A stretch of 64,000 bases of DNA from Garcia nutans (lineage: Eukaryota; Streptophyta; Magnoliopsida; Malpighiales; Euphorbiaceae): contig CANTUV010000033.1 in NCBI GenBank assembly GCA_947685225.1, positions 59,745,001 through 59,809,000 of the forward strand, given 5' to 3'. The notes below the pieces were generated by a model. That model saw only the letters and a program-made list of their open reading frames with translations, was not told the origin of the DNA and ran no database searches. The position numbers and the translations under genes are program-made. Shown piece by piece: positions 25,007-38,111 of this stretch; within the stretch, counting starts at the first letter, position 1; each line of letters starts with the position of its first letter.

Positions 25007-27758
25007 TTTCGAGACAGCGATTGTTCCTCCTTCGATTAATTCTTATAACCATTACAACAATGCTCAATCTTGGCAGCTTGAAGATAATTTAAATGTCATA
25101 ACAACCTTCAATCATCAAAATTAAGCTGAGATCTTAGACTCGCACGCCGATTCCTAACGATGATCACCAAAAAAAAAACAGATGTCCCTCCACTAATTTA
25201 TACAATTAATAACCATACCTATATGAGTTCGATTAGCGGACTTCCCGAGCTCCAACTACCCCCTTTTTTTTAATAAAATGTTTGTTTTGGTTTAAAAACC
25301 CTAGATAAGTACAGCACGGGCAAAGATGAAGAAAGCCAGAAACCCTAGAATGGGCAAGAATACATGAGAAAATTTGGGTTTAGAAGGACGTCTTGGAAAT
25401 TGAGTGGATCGATTAGGCAAAAATACTTTCATTAACAACAAAATTTCGAAACCAAATGTGAAAGACACAAAGCATTGATAAAAGCGTAAAATTATAGAAA
25501 GCCCCTTCTTCTCTTTCTTTTTGATTTTCCTTTTTTCTTTTCTTGTATGTATATATATATATATTATGTATATTTTTTATTTTTTTTTCCACTGCTTTTC
25601 AGTTTTGCGAGGCAAAATTTTAGTAGGAAGATGGCGATTTTAACAGAGTCGACAGTGGAGCTATGGCGCTGGATCGTTTGAGTTATGAGGCAAAACGGTG
25701 TCGTTTGAGTTACTTAAAATAGAGAGTAGCTGACTCTGAGCCACTGACAATGGTTACCTTTACACCGTCAAGAGAACCAAGGACGGCCAACGCAACTTAC
25801 CGGGGCGTGCACATCAATCAACTAATTGTGTTAATTGACCCGTTTAGAATTGCAATTTATTTTTTTAATAATCAGCAATCAGATTTTTAATTTTCTTTCA
25901 TACATATGAAATTTTTTTTAATGCAAAATAGATTCCAATAGATAAATAAAAACTATAGATGTAAATAATTAATAAATTTATCTAATTTTTTTAAATCTTT
26001 TTAATATAAAAAGTGAATAATAATAATATTGCCTTGAATAATAATATGACTCTTATAAGATATCCATTTTATTTATTATATGTAGAAAAATATTAAATTA
26101 TTTTTATACAAGTAAGACACTTTTTTAAGAATAATAAATAAAAATAAAATTTCTTTTAAAGAGTATATATAATTTTTAAAAAATAAAAAATAAAACTCCA
26201 TAATAAAAATTAAATTATATTTATTGTATTTAATTTTATTCTAAAATATAAAAAAATTAAAAAAAAAAAGTTAAATTTCATATTTACATAAATCTATTGA
26301 AGATAAACAATAAATACAAATATATCAAATTTTAAAAAAAATAATATAAAAATCTAAATAATACGTGATATAATAACTAGAGTCAATCATTAATAAACAG
26401 ATTAAAGTCTTATTCTTAAATTAAAAAAAATATAAAAATCTAAAAAAAATATATTAGGTTTATGAACTATTAGTATCTATATTATATATATAATGCCAAT
26501 AAATAAAGAAGTTTTGTAATAGTGATATATCATCATTTTTATTAATAATATTATCTTATTTTTAATTTTTAATTAATTTTTAATAGTTTATATAAAATAT
26601 AAAATTTACTAATAATTATTATATTTATAATTTTTAGTATCCTGTTAAATAATTATACATTAATATAATTTTATAATGTTGATTAAATAAATTATATTTA
26701 GAATTTTAAATTTTTAATAAATTAATTACATATTAATATAATTAAATAATATTATTTAATTTATAATTTTAAAAAATAAAAACTTAAAAAAATATATTAC
26801 TCTTTACTTTCATGATAAATTGATTATAAATTATTTTTTTAGAAAATGATTATAAATTAATTTATATATTTATAATAATTAATTTATATATTTTTATAAA
26901 TTTAAAAAAATAAATAATAAAATATATAACTTTTAAAATTTCTAAAAAATTAATTTTATATTAATAATTAATTTAAATACTTAATTTAATTATAATAATA
27001 ATTAATTTTTATCTTTTTATAAATTTTAAAATTTAAATAATAAAAATTATAATTTTGATTTTTCTAATAAATTAATTATACACTAAAATTTTATGTAATA
27101 CTAATATTAATTTCAATATTAATTATGATTATAAATTCTTTTATTCACATTTTTCTTCTTATTTAAAAATTTCTGCTTGAATTTTTTTCTTTTTTTTAAT
27201 TCATGATCTTTTTATAAAAAAAAATATGTAAATTTTTTTAATTAATAAAAGTATTAAGTTATAAAATAATTATATTTATTTATCTATTTTATTTTAATAA
27301 GATTGTCATAAAAATTGAAATAAATATATTATTTTATATTTTTATAATAAAATTTGTTGTTTATTTATATTATTTATTTATTGTTTTTATATTTTTATTT
27401 TTATTTTTATATTTGCATATTATGTGGATAAGCGACTATATATATAGTGAGGTTTAGATATGTAATAAAAAAAATTGTGATATTGGGTAACAAAAAAAGA
27501 AGGGCCATGGCGCGTGGTGGAGGGGGCATCGAATCTGACAGATGCTTCTGTAATGCACACTCAGCACTTGAAGTAGCGGGGCGCAGCTCAAATTCCCTGC
27601 ATTGCTACCTTGGTGGACCGCACAAAATGAAAGTCACTGCCCTCACCCAACCAAACAAAAAAAGAAAATTGTTATTCTATCTATTTCAATTTAAATTTTG
27701 TGTTAAAATTTTGATTGGTAAAATTTTAATATCCTTTATGAACTTACTATTTATATTT
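25007..27758. other. SFC 5' flank and AT-rich spacer
   Basis: 25,007-25,650 holds the SFC leader and promoter, with a TA microsatellite near 25,550. 25,850-27,440 is extremely AT-rich and shows no gene. 27,495-27,660 is a short GC-richer patch with no recognised coding signature, immediately beside the LINE insertion. Confidence 0.4.
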
Positions 27759-30700
27759 AATACTATTATTAATATAACAACAACAAAGCCTTAATCCTAA
27801 GTCAATTAAAGTCGGCTATATGAATTTTTCATTTTTACTCAATAAGATTTAAGATTATTTCTTCTAATAGATGTAACATCATAAGATCATTTTGAACCAC
27901 TTTTGACCAAGTCAATTTAAGTCTACCTCTGCCTCTCTTAGCTATATCTACTCTAACTTGTTCGGTTTTTTTAGCCGGCGCATCGCTAGGTCTTCATTTC
28001 ACATGCCAAACAATCTCAATCTATGCTCTCTTATCTTATCCTCGATAGGTGTTACCCCCACTTTTTCTCTAATGCACTCATTGCGAATTCTATCCATCAT
28101 AGTATGATCATACATCCATCTTATCATTCTTATTTTTGTAATATGTATTTTACTCATATGTTGTCTTTTTACTGCCCAACACTCATTACCATACATAATC
28201 GCAGGGCGTATTACAGTGCAGTAAAAATTTTCTTTTAATTTAATTGGAATCTTTCGATCACATAGAACTCCTGTAGCATCCCTCCACTTCATCCAACCAG
28301 CTTTAATCTTATGATTTACATCTTCTTCACAACCATGATCTTCTTAAAGAATAGAACTAAGGTATCTAAAATAAGTATTATGAGGTACTGCTATTTCGCC
28401 TAAAATAATTTTACCTCTTTCTCTATTATCGCTATTAAATCTACAATGCATATACTCAGTCTTAGTCCTACTTAGCTTAAAATCCTTAGATTCCAAAGAG
28501 TTTCTCCATGACTCTAACTTTTGACTTACCCCTGCTTGAGTTTCATCTATTAACATAATATCATCTGCAAACATCATACACCAAGGGATGTCATCTTGTA
28601 TATGTCTTGTTAGTTCATCCATGACCAAGGCGAAAAGATAAGGGTTCAAAGTTGAACCATGGTGTAATCCAATAGAAATAGAAAAATCCTTAGTATCCCT
28701 TCCCACAGTGCGGACACTGGTGATAGCTCTTTCATACATATCCTTCAAGACTTGGATATATCGTATAGATATTCCTCTACGCTCTAGGACCCACCATAAA
28801 ACTTCTATAAAGACTTTATCATATGCCTTTTTCAAGTCAATAAAAATCATATGTAAGTCTTTCTTCATATCTCTATACTTTTTCATTAAATCTCTTATAA
28901 GAAAAATAGCTTCTATAGTTAATCGACCAGGCATAAAGCCAAACTGATTTGAGAAGATGCAAGTATCTAACCACAAACGATGTTTCACAACTCTTTTTCA
29001 TAATTTTATAGTGTGGTTTATAAGCTTTATATCTCTATAATTTGAGTAATTCTGAATATCTCATTTATTCTTAAAAATAGGTATCAAATTACTTTGTCTT
29101 CATTCATTAGGCATTTTCTTTATACTTAAGATCTTATTGAAAAAAGATGTCAACCATACAACTTTTGTATCTTCTAAACATTTCCAAACCTCAATAGGTA
29201 TCTCATCTGGTCCACAGGCTTTACCAACTTTTATTCTCTTCAAAGCTTCTTTAACTTCCGAGAACTTAATTCGTCTGGTGTGTTTCTTATTTTTCTCCGG
29301 CCTAACGTCTAAACCCTCAATGTTATCACTATGGTTACCATTAAGAAGTTTCTCAAAATAGCTTTTCCATCATTCCTTAATATCCTCTTGTTGAACCAGA
29401 ACTTTATTCTCTTTATTTTTATATGCACTTAACTTGGTTTAAATCACGACATTTCTTTTCTCTTATCTTAGCCAATTTATAGATAGCTTTTTTTTCCTTT
29501 ATTTGTTCCAAGTTTCTCATATAAACTCTCTAAAGATTGTACTCTTGCTTGACTAACTGCCTTTTTAGCATATTTTTTTACTTGTTTGTACTGCTTAAAA
29601 GCATCATTGTTATTACACTTGGGCAAACTCTTATACAATTTCCTTTTACTTCTTACCGCTTTTTGCACTTTCTCATTCCACCACCGAGACTCCTTCGAGG
29701 GATGTCCACACCCTTTAAATTATCCAAGAATCTTTCTAGCTACTCCTTTAATTGTTGTAGACATGCATATCCACATATCATTTGATGACATACTCACATT
29801 TTCCTCTCACCCTTCAGTTTTGACCAACTTATCCTTCAACAATAATTGTTTTTCACCTTTTAAAATCCACCACCTAATCTTAAGACTATTGTTCCTCCAT
29901 AGCCTACTAGTCAACCTCTTAAACTTGATATTCAAAATCACTAACCTATATTGAGTGGTCAAAGTCTCACATGGAATAACCTTACAATCATTGCATCGAG
30001 GTCGATTAGCTTTTTTTGTGAGTATGAAGTCAATCTGACTTTTATTTTGTCCACTTTTAAAGGTCACTAGATGTGATTCTCTTTTTATAAAATATGTATT
30101 TTCCATAATCAAACAACAGGCTAAAGCAAAATTAATGATACTCTTACCTTCTTCGTTTCTAATTCCAAAATCATCCCTTCCATGTACCTCTTCAAAACCT
30201 ACTCTGTCTTTTCCTATATGTCCATTTCAGTTTCATCCTATAAAAATATTTTCATCATCTAGAATCTCTCGCATAAGTTCATCCATATCATCCTAAAAAT
30301 TTTGCTTGCTCTCCCCATCCAATCCAACTTGAGGAGTATATGCACTAACTATGTTGATGGTCTCATTCTCGAGCACGAGTTTAATTGAAATAATCTTATC
30401 GCTTACTCTTTTCACTGCTACAATCGTCTTCTTTAGGTTCCGATCCAAAATTATACCTGCTTCATTTTTTCTTCTATATGTACCTGTATACCACACTTTA
30501 TACCCAGTATTCTCAACTTCTTTACTTTTTCCTCCAGCCCATTTTAGTCTCTTGAATACAAGCAATACTAATTTTTTTTCTTTGCATAGTATCAATAAGT
30601 TCTCTTAGTTTACCTGTAAGAGATCCAATATTTTAAGTTTCTATTATGATCTTACTCCCTAATTGTTATTTCTTATGCTTCTTCTTATAAAATCTTTTAC

Positions 30701-31071
30701 TATTATCTAAATCTGTATCCCTCGTATTACTCTTATTATTCGTATTTTGGACTAAATTTTTTATTCACACTCGTCCATGATGTGAGAATCCTTATTTATT
30801 ATACACTATATCCGGGCGCTGACATGGAGTGTCGCATTCGGATAATGCCCTGCACCCTTACTTATTCTTCACTACACTCGAGCTTCGATGTAGCGCGTCT
30901 CAAGTAAGGAACGCCTCAACGATATTATTATTAGAATCCATATCATGAGATATGATAAAAGTTTTACGTTAGCTGTCACCTACTGCAACCCTTCTCCTTT
31001 ATTCGAACTTGAGACCGGCTATACACAAGAAACTCATGTATAGGCAGAGTTATTCAATACTATTATTAATA
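27759..31071 (-). mobile_element. RTE-type LINE, full length, inactivated, with 16-bp target-site duplication
   Basis: The direct repeat AATACTATTATTAATA at 27759-27774 and 31056-31071 brackets a 3.28-kb element in minus orientation whose 3' end (left) is a short TTG-repeat tail (plus strand taacaacaac). Coding fragments: an apurinic endonuclease (NTGYKVWYTGTYRRKNEAG, IVSAYTPQVGLD, SHLVTFKSGQNKSQIDFIL) at about 29,800-30,640, and a reverse transcriptase at 28,344-28,988 (SNQFGFMPGR, IFIDLKKAYDKV, catalytic FADD in MMFADDIMLID), followed by WAVKRQHMSKI and VGVTPIEDKIREHRLRLFGM at 27,999-28,292. The fragments lie in different frames with stops between, so the copy cannot mobilise itself. Size, endonuclease type, lack of RNase H and the TTG tail fit the RTE clade. 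Confidence 0.92.
28344..28988 (-). pseudogene. LINE reverse transcriptase fragment
   Basis: A 214-codon open stretch carries the palm of a non-LTR reverse transcriptase, including FMPGR, DLKKAYDKV, GLHHGSTLNPYLFALVMDEL and the FADD active site. Upstream (minus strand, 29,000-29,700) and downstream coding remnants are in other frames, so it is part of the dead LINE and not a separate gene. Confidence 0.9.
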
Positions 31072-34000
31072 AATAAAAAAATTAATAGGATATTAATCAT
31101 GAGGGCTTTTTCAGAGATTATTCTAGTTCTGTTACTTGAATTTGGCATATCTATTGTTATAGCTCTTCTATCTGCAAAACAAGAGATATAGAAGACTGGG
31201 CTCCCTCAGAATGAGACTCTGTTGCATAAGTCAGAGATTGATTACTTTGAATAAAAAAATAATAAGAGAGAAAATACCTGTGAGAGTGATCCCCTTTTTT
31301 ATAAGTGATGGAAGGAGACGGCATCATCATAATTTGCATATATGTTAAGAGAATGTTTGTTGGACATTATGGGCTTGGCTTGGAGTGCTCGGAACCGGTA
31401 TTTATAATATTATTGATAGTCTAGCTATGAGAATAATCGGACTAATAGCTGAGTATAAGAGCTCGATGAATTGAGGGTAGCATCATATATAAATATTAAA
31501 AAGATAAATTTATTAATTGATGATAAATTAATAACTCTAATTAAATTTTTAATATAAATAAATTTTTTTAAAATGGCGTTTAAATTAAAACAAGAAAGTA
31601 CTTTTTTTATTATTAATTAACCGTTTTTCTACTAATGCTAATATTAATTATGCCACAGATAAATCACTCTCGCTGTCCTCATTTCATAAAAATGAAAAAT
31701 AACAGAAGGAAAATAATAATAATAAATATTTTTTCTTTAAAATATCATACTAATGGGACCCGAAAATTGCTCCATGGATGCCCCTACATTAATTCGTTTT
31801 TTTTTTATTAGAAAGAATAATTTTTCATTAATATAAAGAACAAAAATATATGAACTCATAAACGGAAGAAGATAACAGAGGGACAAAAACATCAGAACAA
31901 ACAATACATCCACACGACACGAGACATAAATAGAGTACAAAAAAAAAAAAACAAAAAATATAATAACCAACAAAAAAGATAAACATAAATAAAATTTTAA
32001 CCATCTCCTAGTAGTAACGCATGAATGAAGGAGAATTGAAGGATCCTCCAAGAACGGCCATCAAAAATCCAATAGAAGGCCAAGAACAGTGAAACATTTG
32101 CATAGAATATAATGGCCTTACATTAATACCTTGTTTGAGTGATTGTCCTTATAATTTAATAAAATATATAATGCAGTATAGTTATGTATAAAGTGATATC
32201 GTATTTATCATATTTAAAAATTTATATAATATGATTAATAAATAAAAAAATTTATTATGTTATGATATAATATGATTAAATAAAATTTTTATTTATTTTG
32301 ATAATATTTTATAAGATTTTAATAAATTAAAAAAATAAAAATATTATACAAGTATGTATATGGCATTTAAAATTTTGCTAAGAACATTTTTGAATGATAT
32401 ACTTTTTAAATTCTGAAAAATCACTAAATTTGTGATTTGAAAATTGATAATTTTTCAAATATGATATTATTATATAAAAAAAAGACCATTTTATAAGTAT
32501 ACAAGTCAAAATAAAAAAAAATCCGTATTATACATTATAAAGATACAATTTCTAAGTCGTGGCCCCACTTTTGTCTAGCATCAATATGTTTTAATTAACA
32601 AAAAAAAATGTAAAAATATTAAAAATATGTATTTTTTTTAATATCAATTAATGTATCTTAGTATGTGCAAACACCTATTAAAGTATATATTTGCCTTTTA
32701 CATTGAATATAATTTTTTTAAAAGTATGAAAGAATGAAAAAAAAAAAAAGAAGAAATATAATTTGATGAAAGATAATGATATAGGAGTTTTGTAGAATGG
32801 ATTAAAAGTGAAAAAGAACTAATGGGATGAGAGAGAACCAAAAAAAAAAAACCCAATCCCGTGACGGCGACAACTATGGCCTAACGTTGTTTACTTTTTG
32901 ACCGCTTGTGTTTCTTTTATTTTATTTTTCTTCATTCTTTCCTGTTCATTAAAAAAAAATAAAGATTAAAGTCCCAAAAAAAAATATGGGATGGATATTG
33001 ATTTTTTAGGTTAATTAATTTATTAAATTGGTCAATTAATTAAATTAAAGTATAAAAAAATTATTAATCAAACTGATTAAATTTTTATTTTGATCGGTTC
33101 GATTAATTAATTAAAATAAATTAATCGATTCAATTAATTAATCGAACTAATCGATTTTTTTAAAATTTTATAATAAAAATTATATTTATAAAAAATTAAT
33201 ATAATTAAATAACTAAATAAAATTTATTATAAAAATAAATAAAATATAACTTTATTTTATAATAAAAATATATATGTATAATAAAAATTAAATAATTAAA
33301 TAATAAATAATAAATTTTTTTAAATGGTTCAGTTAATTGATTAATCAATCAAACTGAATTGATTAACTATTAACCGAATTAAAAATTAAAATATTTAATT
33401 CTTTAACTAAATCGACCGAATTAAACTACCAATCGATCATTATCTAAAAATATCAATAAATTATTTTAACAATTAATGTTGATTTTGTCTTGTAAAATTA
33501 ATAGAATTTTTTTAATTCATGTTTTAAGATGCCACCATTAATAATTGAATCACACAAATTATATTGCATAAATTTTTAGTAAACACTAATTAATTTATAA
33601 ATAAATTTTAATGTTTTAAAAGATAATAAGATACAAGTTAAAATATGAAACTTAAACGAATTTCATATTTTTATATTTAGAAAAAAATATAAATTAACTA
33701 TTTTTTCTAAAATACTATTAATATAATAAATATTTTTAAAAAATGAATAAATAAAATTTAAAAATATTTTATATTTATAATTATTATTTAATTTATAAAC
33801 ATAATAAAAATTAATTGGCAAAATAAGAGAAAAAAATAAAATATTAGAGTAATAAAAGAAGAAAGGAAAGAAAATGTAATAAATGTATATGAAAAATAGC
33901 GTGAGAAGAAGAAAGGAGAGAGTGTTTAAAAAAAAGGAAAAAAAGAAAAGAAAAGAGAGAGTAGTAAAACAAATAAAAGATGTAGCAGTAAAAAAGAAAA

Positions 34001-35268
34001 AATATTGGAAATTTCACTTCTTTCGATAGAAACTGATTTAATTATATTTAATTTTATAAAATTAAATTTGTATAAATAAAATGAATATTTGTTAATATTT
34101 CAAATATAAAACTCTTTCCACAAAATTTTACAAAGTCTACTAATTTGATATTTTAATAAAATATCATTTATATTTTAAAATAATTAAAAAGTGTTCTATA
34201 AGAAAATGTTTTTTAATGGAATAATGCGATTATTATTAATATAATTGAATCAACAAAGAGTTCAAAAATTCAAAACAAGGTTATTTTTTAACAGAAAAGG
34301 CAAATAAAGGTTGCTTAGAAATGGAAGCATGTGGAGTGTAGTTCAGTGCCAACCAAGACTAAACCATTAGTCCGACAACATTAAATAATAAAATAATAAT
34401 AAAATAAAAGGCAAATTTGGAGTGCTCATTAATTTTACTCAAAAAGCATAAAAAATTAATGAAAAAGAAACCGACAGACAGTGAGATTGAGACAGTGACA
34501 CCTCATTCAAAAGTAAACCTATTTATTTTAAATTAATTCAATAAGTTAGTAACTATTAACCAATTTGTGTTAATGATAATAATAATTACAGAAAAATTAG
34601 CCAATCGATTTTGAAAAAATTATACCTTTTATCATATTTTTTTAAATTTTTATTTTTTATCATTTATAAAAATATATTATAAATTTATAATAATTTAATA
34701 ATAAATTTATATAAACTATCCTATATAAGTTTAATATATAATAAATTTTGTATATACTATACAAAATTAGTAAATTTTTCTCAATCCATAAATTTATAAT
34801 AATATTAAAAGCTTCTTTTAATAAATTTGTGAATGATAAAATTATACTTTAATATATTAAACACATGCTAAATATATATATTTATATATCTAAAAGTGGA
34901 ATATACATTTACTACAGTAGATATATACTTTTTTGAAAAAATATTTTTAAAAATAATAGTTAAAAAATAATATTTTTGAAAAAAAAAAGAATATTTTTAG
35001 AATAATTTTATATTTTGGATATTTTTGAAGAAAGGCAGAAAGTCCTTCGTTCTATTTTGAATTCCTGTCGTATAGTTGAATTGGGCCATATTGGGCCAAT
35101 CTAAAAGAAATTGCGGGCTAAAATAAAAAACAGTCCAAAATTTAAATGACCGGAACGCCCCAGAAAAATAAGGAATAGCCATTAAGGCAGTGTGGTGCCA
35201 GCACCGCCGAATCCAAAGCCTCATATCATAAGAAACGAATCATCAAATTCTCGACGAATGGTGAAGCC
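31072..35268. other. AT-rich spacer between the LINE and the At5g13310-type gene
   Basis: No gene supported. 31,130-31,470 and 31,740-32,090 have more balanced composition but no recognised protein or RNA. 33,000-33,430 is rich in repeats of the kind ttaattaatcgaacc and aatcgattcaattaatt. The DNA from 32,100 to 35,000 is mostly low complexity. Confidence 0.4.
35081..35098. promoter_or_regulatory. paired TGGGCC (site II) elements
   Basis: Two ttgggcca motifs, 10 bp apart (35081 and 35091), lie about 180 bp upstream of the ATG at 35269. TGGGCC/T site II elements are common in promoters of plant housekeeping and ribosome-biogenesis genes. Spacing and position fit such a promoter; function is inferred. 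Confidence 0.4.
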
Positions 35269-37261
35269 ATGGATGATAGTTTTAGAGTCCGAGTCGAGAA
35301 GATTTTTGGATCGCTTAACTCATCCTCGCCGGAGCAACCGTCGTCTCTGCAGTCGACTCTCTGGTCTCTCACCGACGACGAAGTCGAGAGAAGAGAATGG
35401 AGAAGAGACGCTACTACCTCTTATCGGGACGAAATGCCGTGCTCTTTATCCTTTGATGAGTTGAAAACACATCGGCGGAAGAATTTTCGTAGGGAGCTGG
35501 AAGATGATCTGGATGACGATGAAGAGTCCAATACAATGCGTAGAAGAGGAGGAACGGTGGATGAATGGGAAATCAGATCATCGATTGGCTTGGACCGTAC
35601 TCTGGATAATGAGGTTTTCTCCTCCTTTTTTTTTTGCTGTTTTTCTTTTTCAAATATGCTTGCTCTTGTTGAATGCTAGTTGGTTTGCTGAAGAGTATAT
35701 ATATAGAGAATTAAAGAAAGTTACTAGTGTGAGTGCTAATGGAAGTACACTACATTGCTGATAAATGTATCTAAATCCTTCACTAGCTGAAAATTATCAT
35801 ATTTCTGTTCCTTGGTTGGACAATCAGTCCATACCATTTGAAGGGAAGCTTACAGTTATAGAACATAATTAACTGTTAACTGTTTTCTTCCTTACTCAGG
35901 ACTAGGCCACCATTAATCCAGGGAGCTCCCACCATTTTCTCACTTGAGGTTAGGGATTGAACTGTAAGATGTTTGCTATTTTTGCTTAACCTTGATGGAG
36001 ATGGGATTGGAGAAGTACTTTCTAGACATTAATTTGTGTGAAATATACTGGGTTAGAATTTGCTAACAATTAGGCATATATGCGTACACAAAGTAGCAGA
36101 TGCATGAATTGGGAACAGCATATACATTTGCTGATATATACGTTTAGTCAGGTTGTCAATAGAGTCTGGGGAGCACTGGTTTCATTAACACATTATAAAT
36201 GCTCACTGAACACATTTAAAATCCCCTATAATGGTCTCCTAAAAAAAAGATAAGAATATCTTATAATTGGATGATATTGAAGGAATTATTTCAATTGGAA
36301 TATTGCCTACTTCTTCTTCTTTGTCTTCCTTTTCTTTTGCTGTTAATGAGTTTATTTTTATATATTGTTGGACAATACAACTGTGAAGAAGATGAATATG
36401 ATAAAGTGGCTTCAGGAAGAGAGAATTCTGGGGAGCGTCTCTTTATGAAGAATGTTACTAATCAGGATTCTTACTTGAACATTCATAATGTACTTTCCAA
36501 GTCATTGCATGGTACCAAAGACCGTCGTGCCAATCACATGGCAGCAAAAAGTAGGTTGCAAGAAGATGAAGCTGAAGCTCGAAAGTTAAATTCTCACCAT
36601 GTTGGTGATATGGTGGTAAAGAGCTTTGTGTAAAGCCATCCCTTGAAAATGGTAGTAAATTGAGATCTATATTAAAAAGGAAAGACAACAGTTCAGATTC
36701 CAAGTCTCATAAACGTGTCAGGTTTGACCCTGGCTGTATAATAGTATACGAGGAAGAAGCAAACCCCCAATATCGAGCCATTTCTGCAGGCATTTCTTCA
36801 CTGAACAATGCAGTATCAGATGTCCAGAACACATATGGCATTCCGGATTATTTACAGAATCCTTCAAAGTATACCTGTTATAGTTTTGATTCCTCTAGTG
36901 AAGTTGAAGAGGAACCCAATACCTGGCCTTGTACGGATTATTTTGCTGGATCGGAATCAGAGTTGAAGGATGCATAGCTGACCTGCCAAAGTCAGTGGCT
37001 TTTATTCCTAGGAAAAGGGCAGTTGAATTTATTGCAGCAAACTCCAGCGGCAAGGTCAAGAAAGATGAGGAAGACGATGGTAACCAATCAACCCATCAGA
37101 ATGGGTTACCTATTGGCACTGCAGCTGGTGATGCACAAGAGTCTGATCCTGGTGTAATGGAGGATAATGAACCAGAAGCAAATTTAATAACAAAAAGTGA
37201 TGGTTCCCATAAAGCTAGTTGCAATTATCGAACAAAGTCGATAGATGAATCTGACTCTTGA
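35269..37261 (+). pseudogene. At5g13310-type protein (possibly TSSC4 family), probable pseudogene
   Basis: Exon 1 (35269-35610) reads MDDSFRVRVEKIFGSLNSSS, then SLWSLTDDEVERREWRRD and ends RTLDNE at a GAG|GT donor. The second exon continues EDEYDKVASG..., NHMAAKSRLQEDEAEARKL (36,390-36,610), SILKRKDNSSDSKSHKRVRF (36,660-36,730), GIPDYLQNPSKYTCYSFDSS and DLPKSVAFIPRKRAVEF (37,000-37,040). I recall an Arabidopsis homologue at At5g13310 of unknown function; the FGSL and LWSLTD motifs suggest the TSSC4 family, which in animals associates with the U5 snRNP. Three problems: no AG acceptor gives the right phase before EEDEYDK; a one-base shift near 36,610; and another near 36,975. It could instead be a divergent gene with unusual splicing. 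Confidence 0.62.
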
Positions 37262-38111
37262 TGCTCTGGCGAAGTTTATGCAATCATAATCAGTAGATTT
37301 CTGTCAAAATCTCATCCTATTTTCTCACAGTTATCTTAATGTATTTCTTCTTGGCTCTGTTTCTATTGTATTCAAGTCTTTTATGTTTATTATCATTGGA
37401 GCTCTTATGATAGTGTAACTTAGTTGCAGGTATGAGATTGTTTGTTCAGTAGGATCAGTACTTATTTTTCTAACCGTCAACATGGTTTTGTTAAGTACTT
37501 TCTTTTGTTTCGACGGCAATTTATGAAATTTTGATGGTGTCTCTTTTTTTCTTTTTCAAATAATTAACCCAATATTAATAATAAACAAGGGAGGGCCAAG
37601 TTATCATTATGATGGGCCTACAACATGCCGTTCTAACATGGTGTAAAGCGCAAGAAATTTCATTTCAATGTTTGTGGAAAGAATCAAATGTTGCACCCCC
37701 TTAGAGAGAAAGAGAGACAGGCGATTCAACTTGCAATATGGGTTTAATAATTAACAAATTTACTGCGAAATAAATAAAATTCAGTAACCTGTACAATTCT
37801 CCTGAACATCAGCAGGGGAATTGCGATCCATCGAAACTCTCAAGATGATAATACTAAAGAAGCAGAAAAGTGGTATGTAATGTGCCCTAAAATCTAATAA
37901 CTTTATTGTGTGTGTGGACCCTGTAACGGCACTAAGCCACAGAAGTGGTGACATGTAAAAGTATTCAGGAAAAAAAAAATGTGAAAACCATCTTGAATGT
38001 GGTCCTACAAAAATCTTCCAAAATAATTCACCAATACTTCGACCTCAACTATCTTCCATAGAACTAGGAGAGAAGCTTTTCACTATGTACAGTCTTCAAA
38101 TTTGTATCCCA
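37262..38111. other. convergent 3' flanks
   Basis: This 850-bp gap separates the 3' end of the plus-strand At5g13310-type gene from the 3' end of the minus-strand ASR3 gene. It holds probable 3' UTRs of both. No further gene was seen. Confidence 0.4.

Noticed and set aside
27447..27794. Protein gene overlapping the LINE end
   Set aside because: The frame runs into the target-site duplication and LINE tail and shows no family signature.
31737..32051. Membrane protein gene on the minus strand
   Set aside because: Hydrophobic translation arises from AT-rich sequence; no homologous motif and no gene structure around it.
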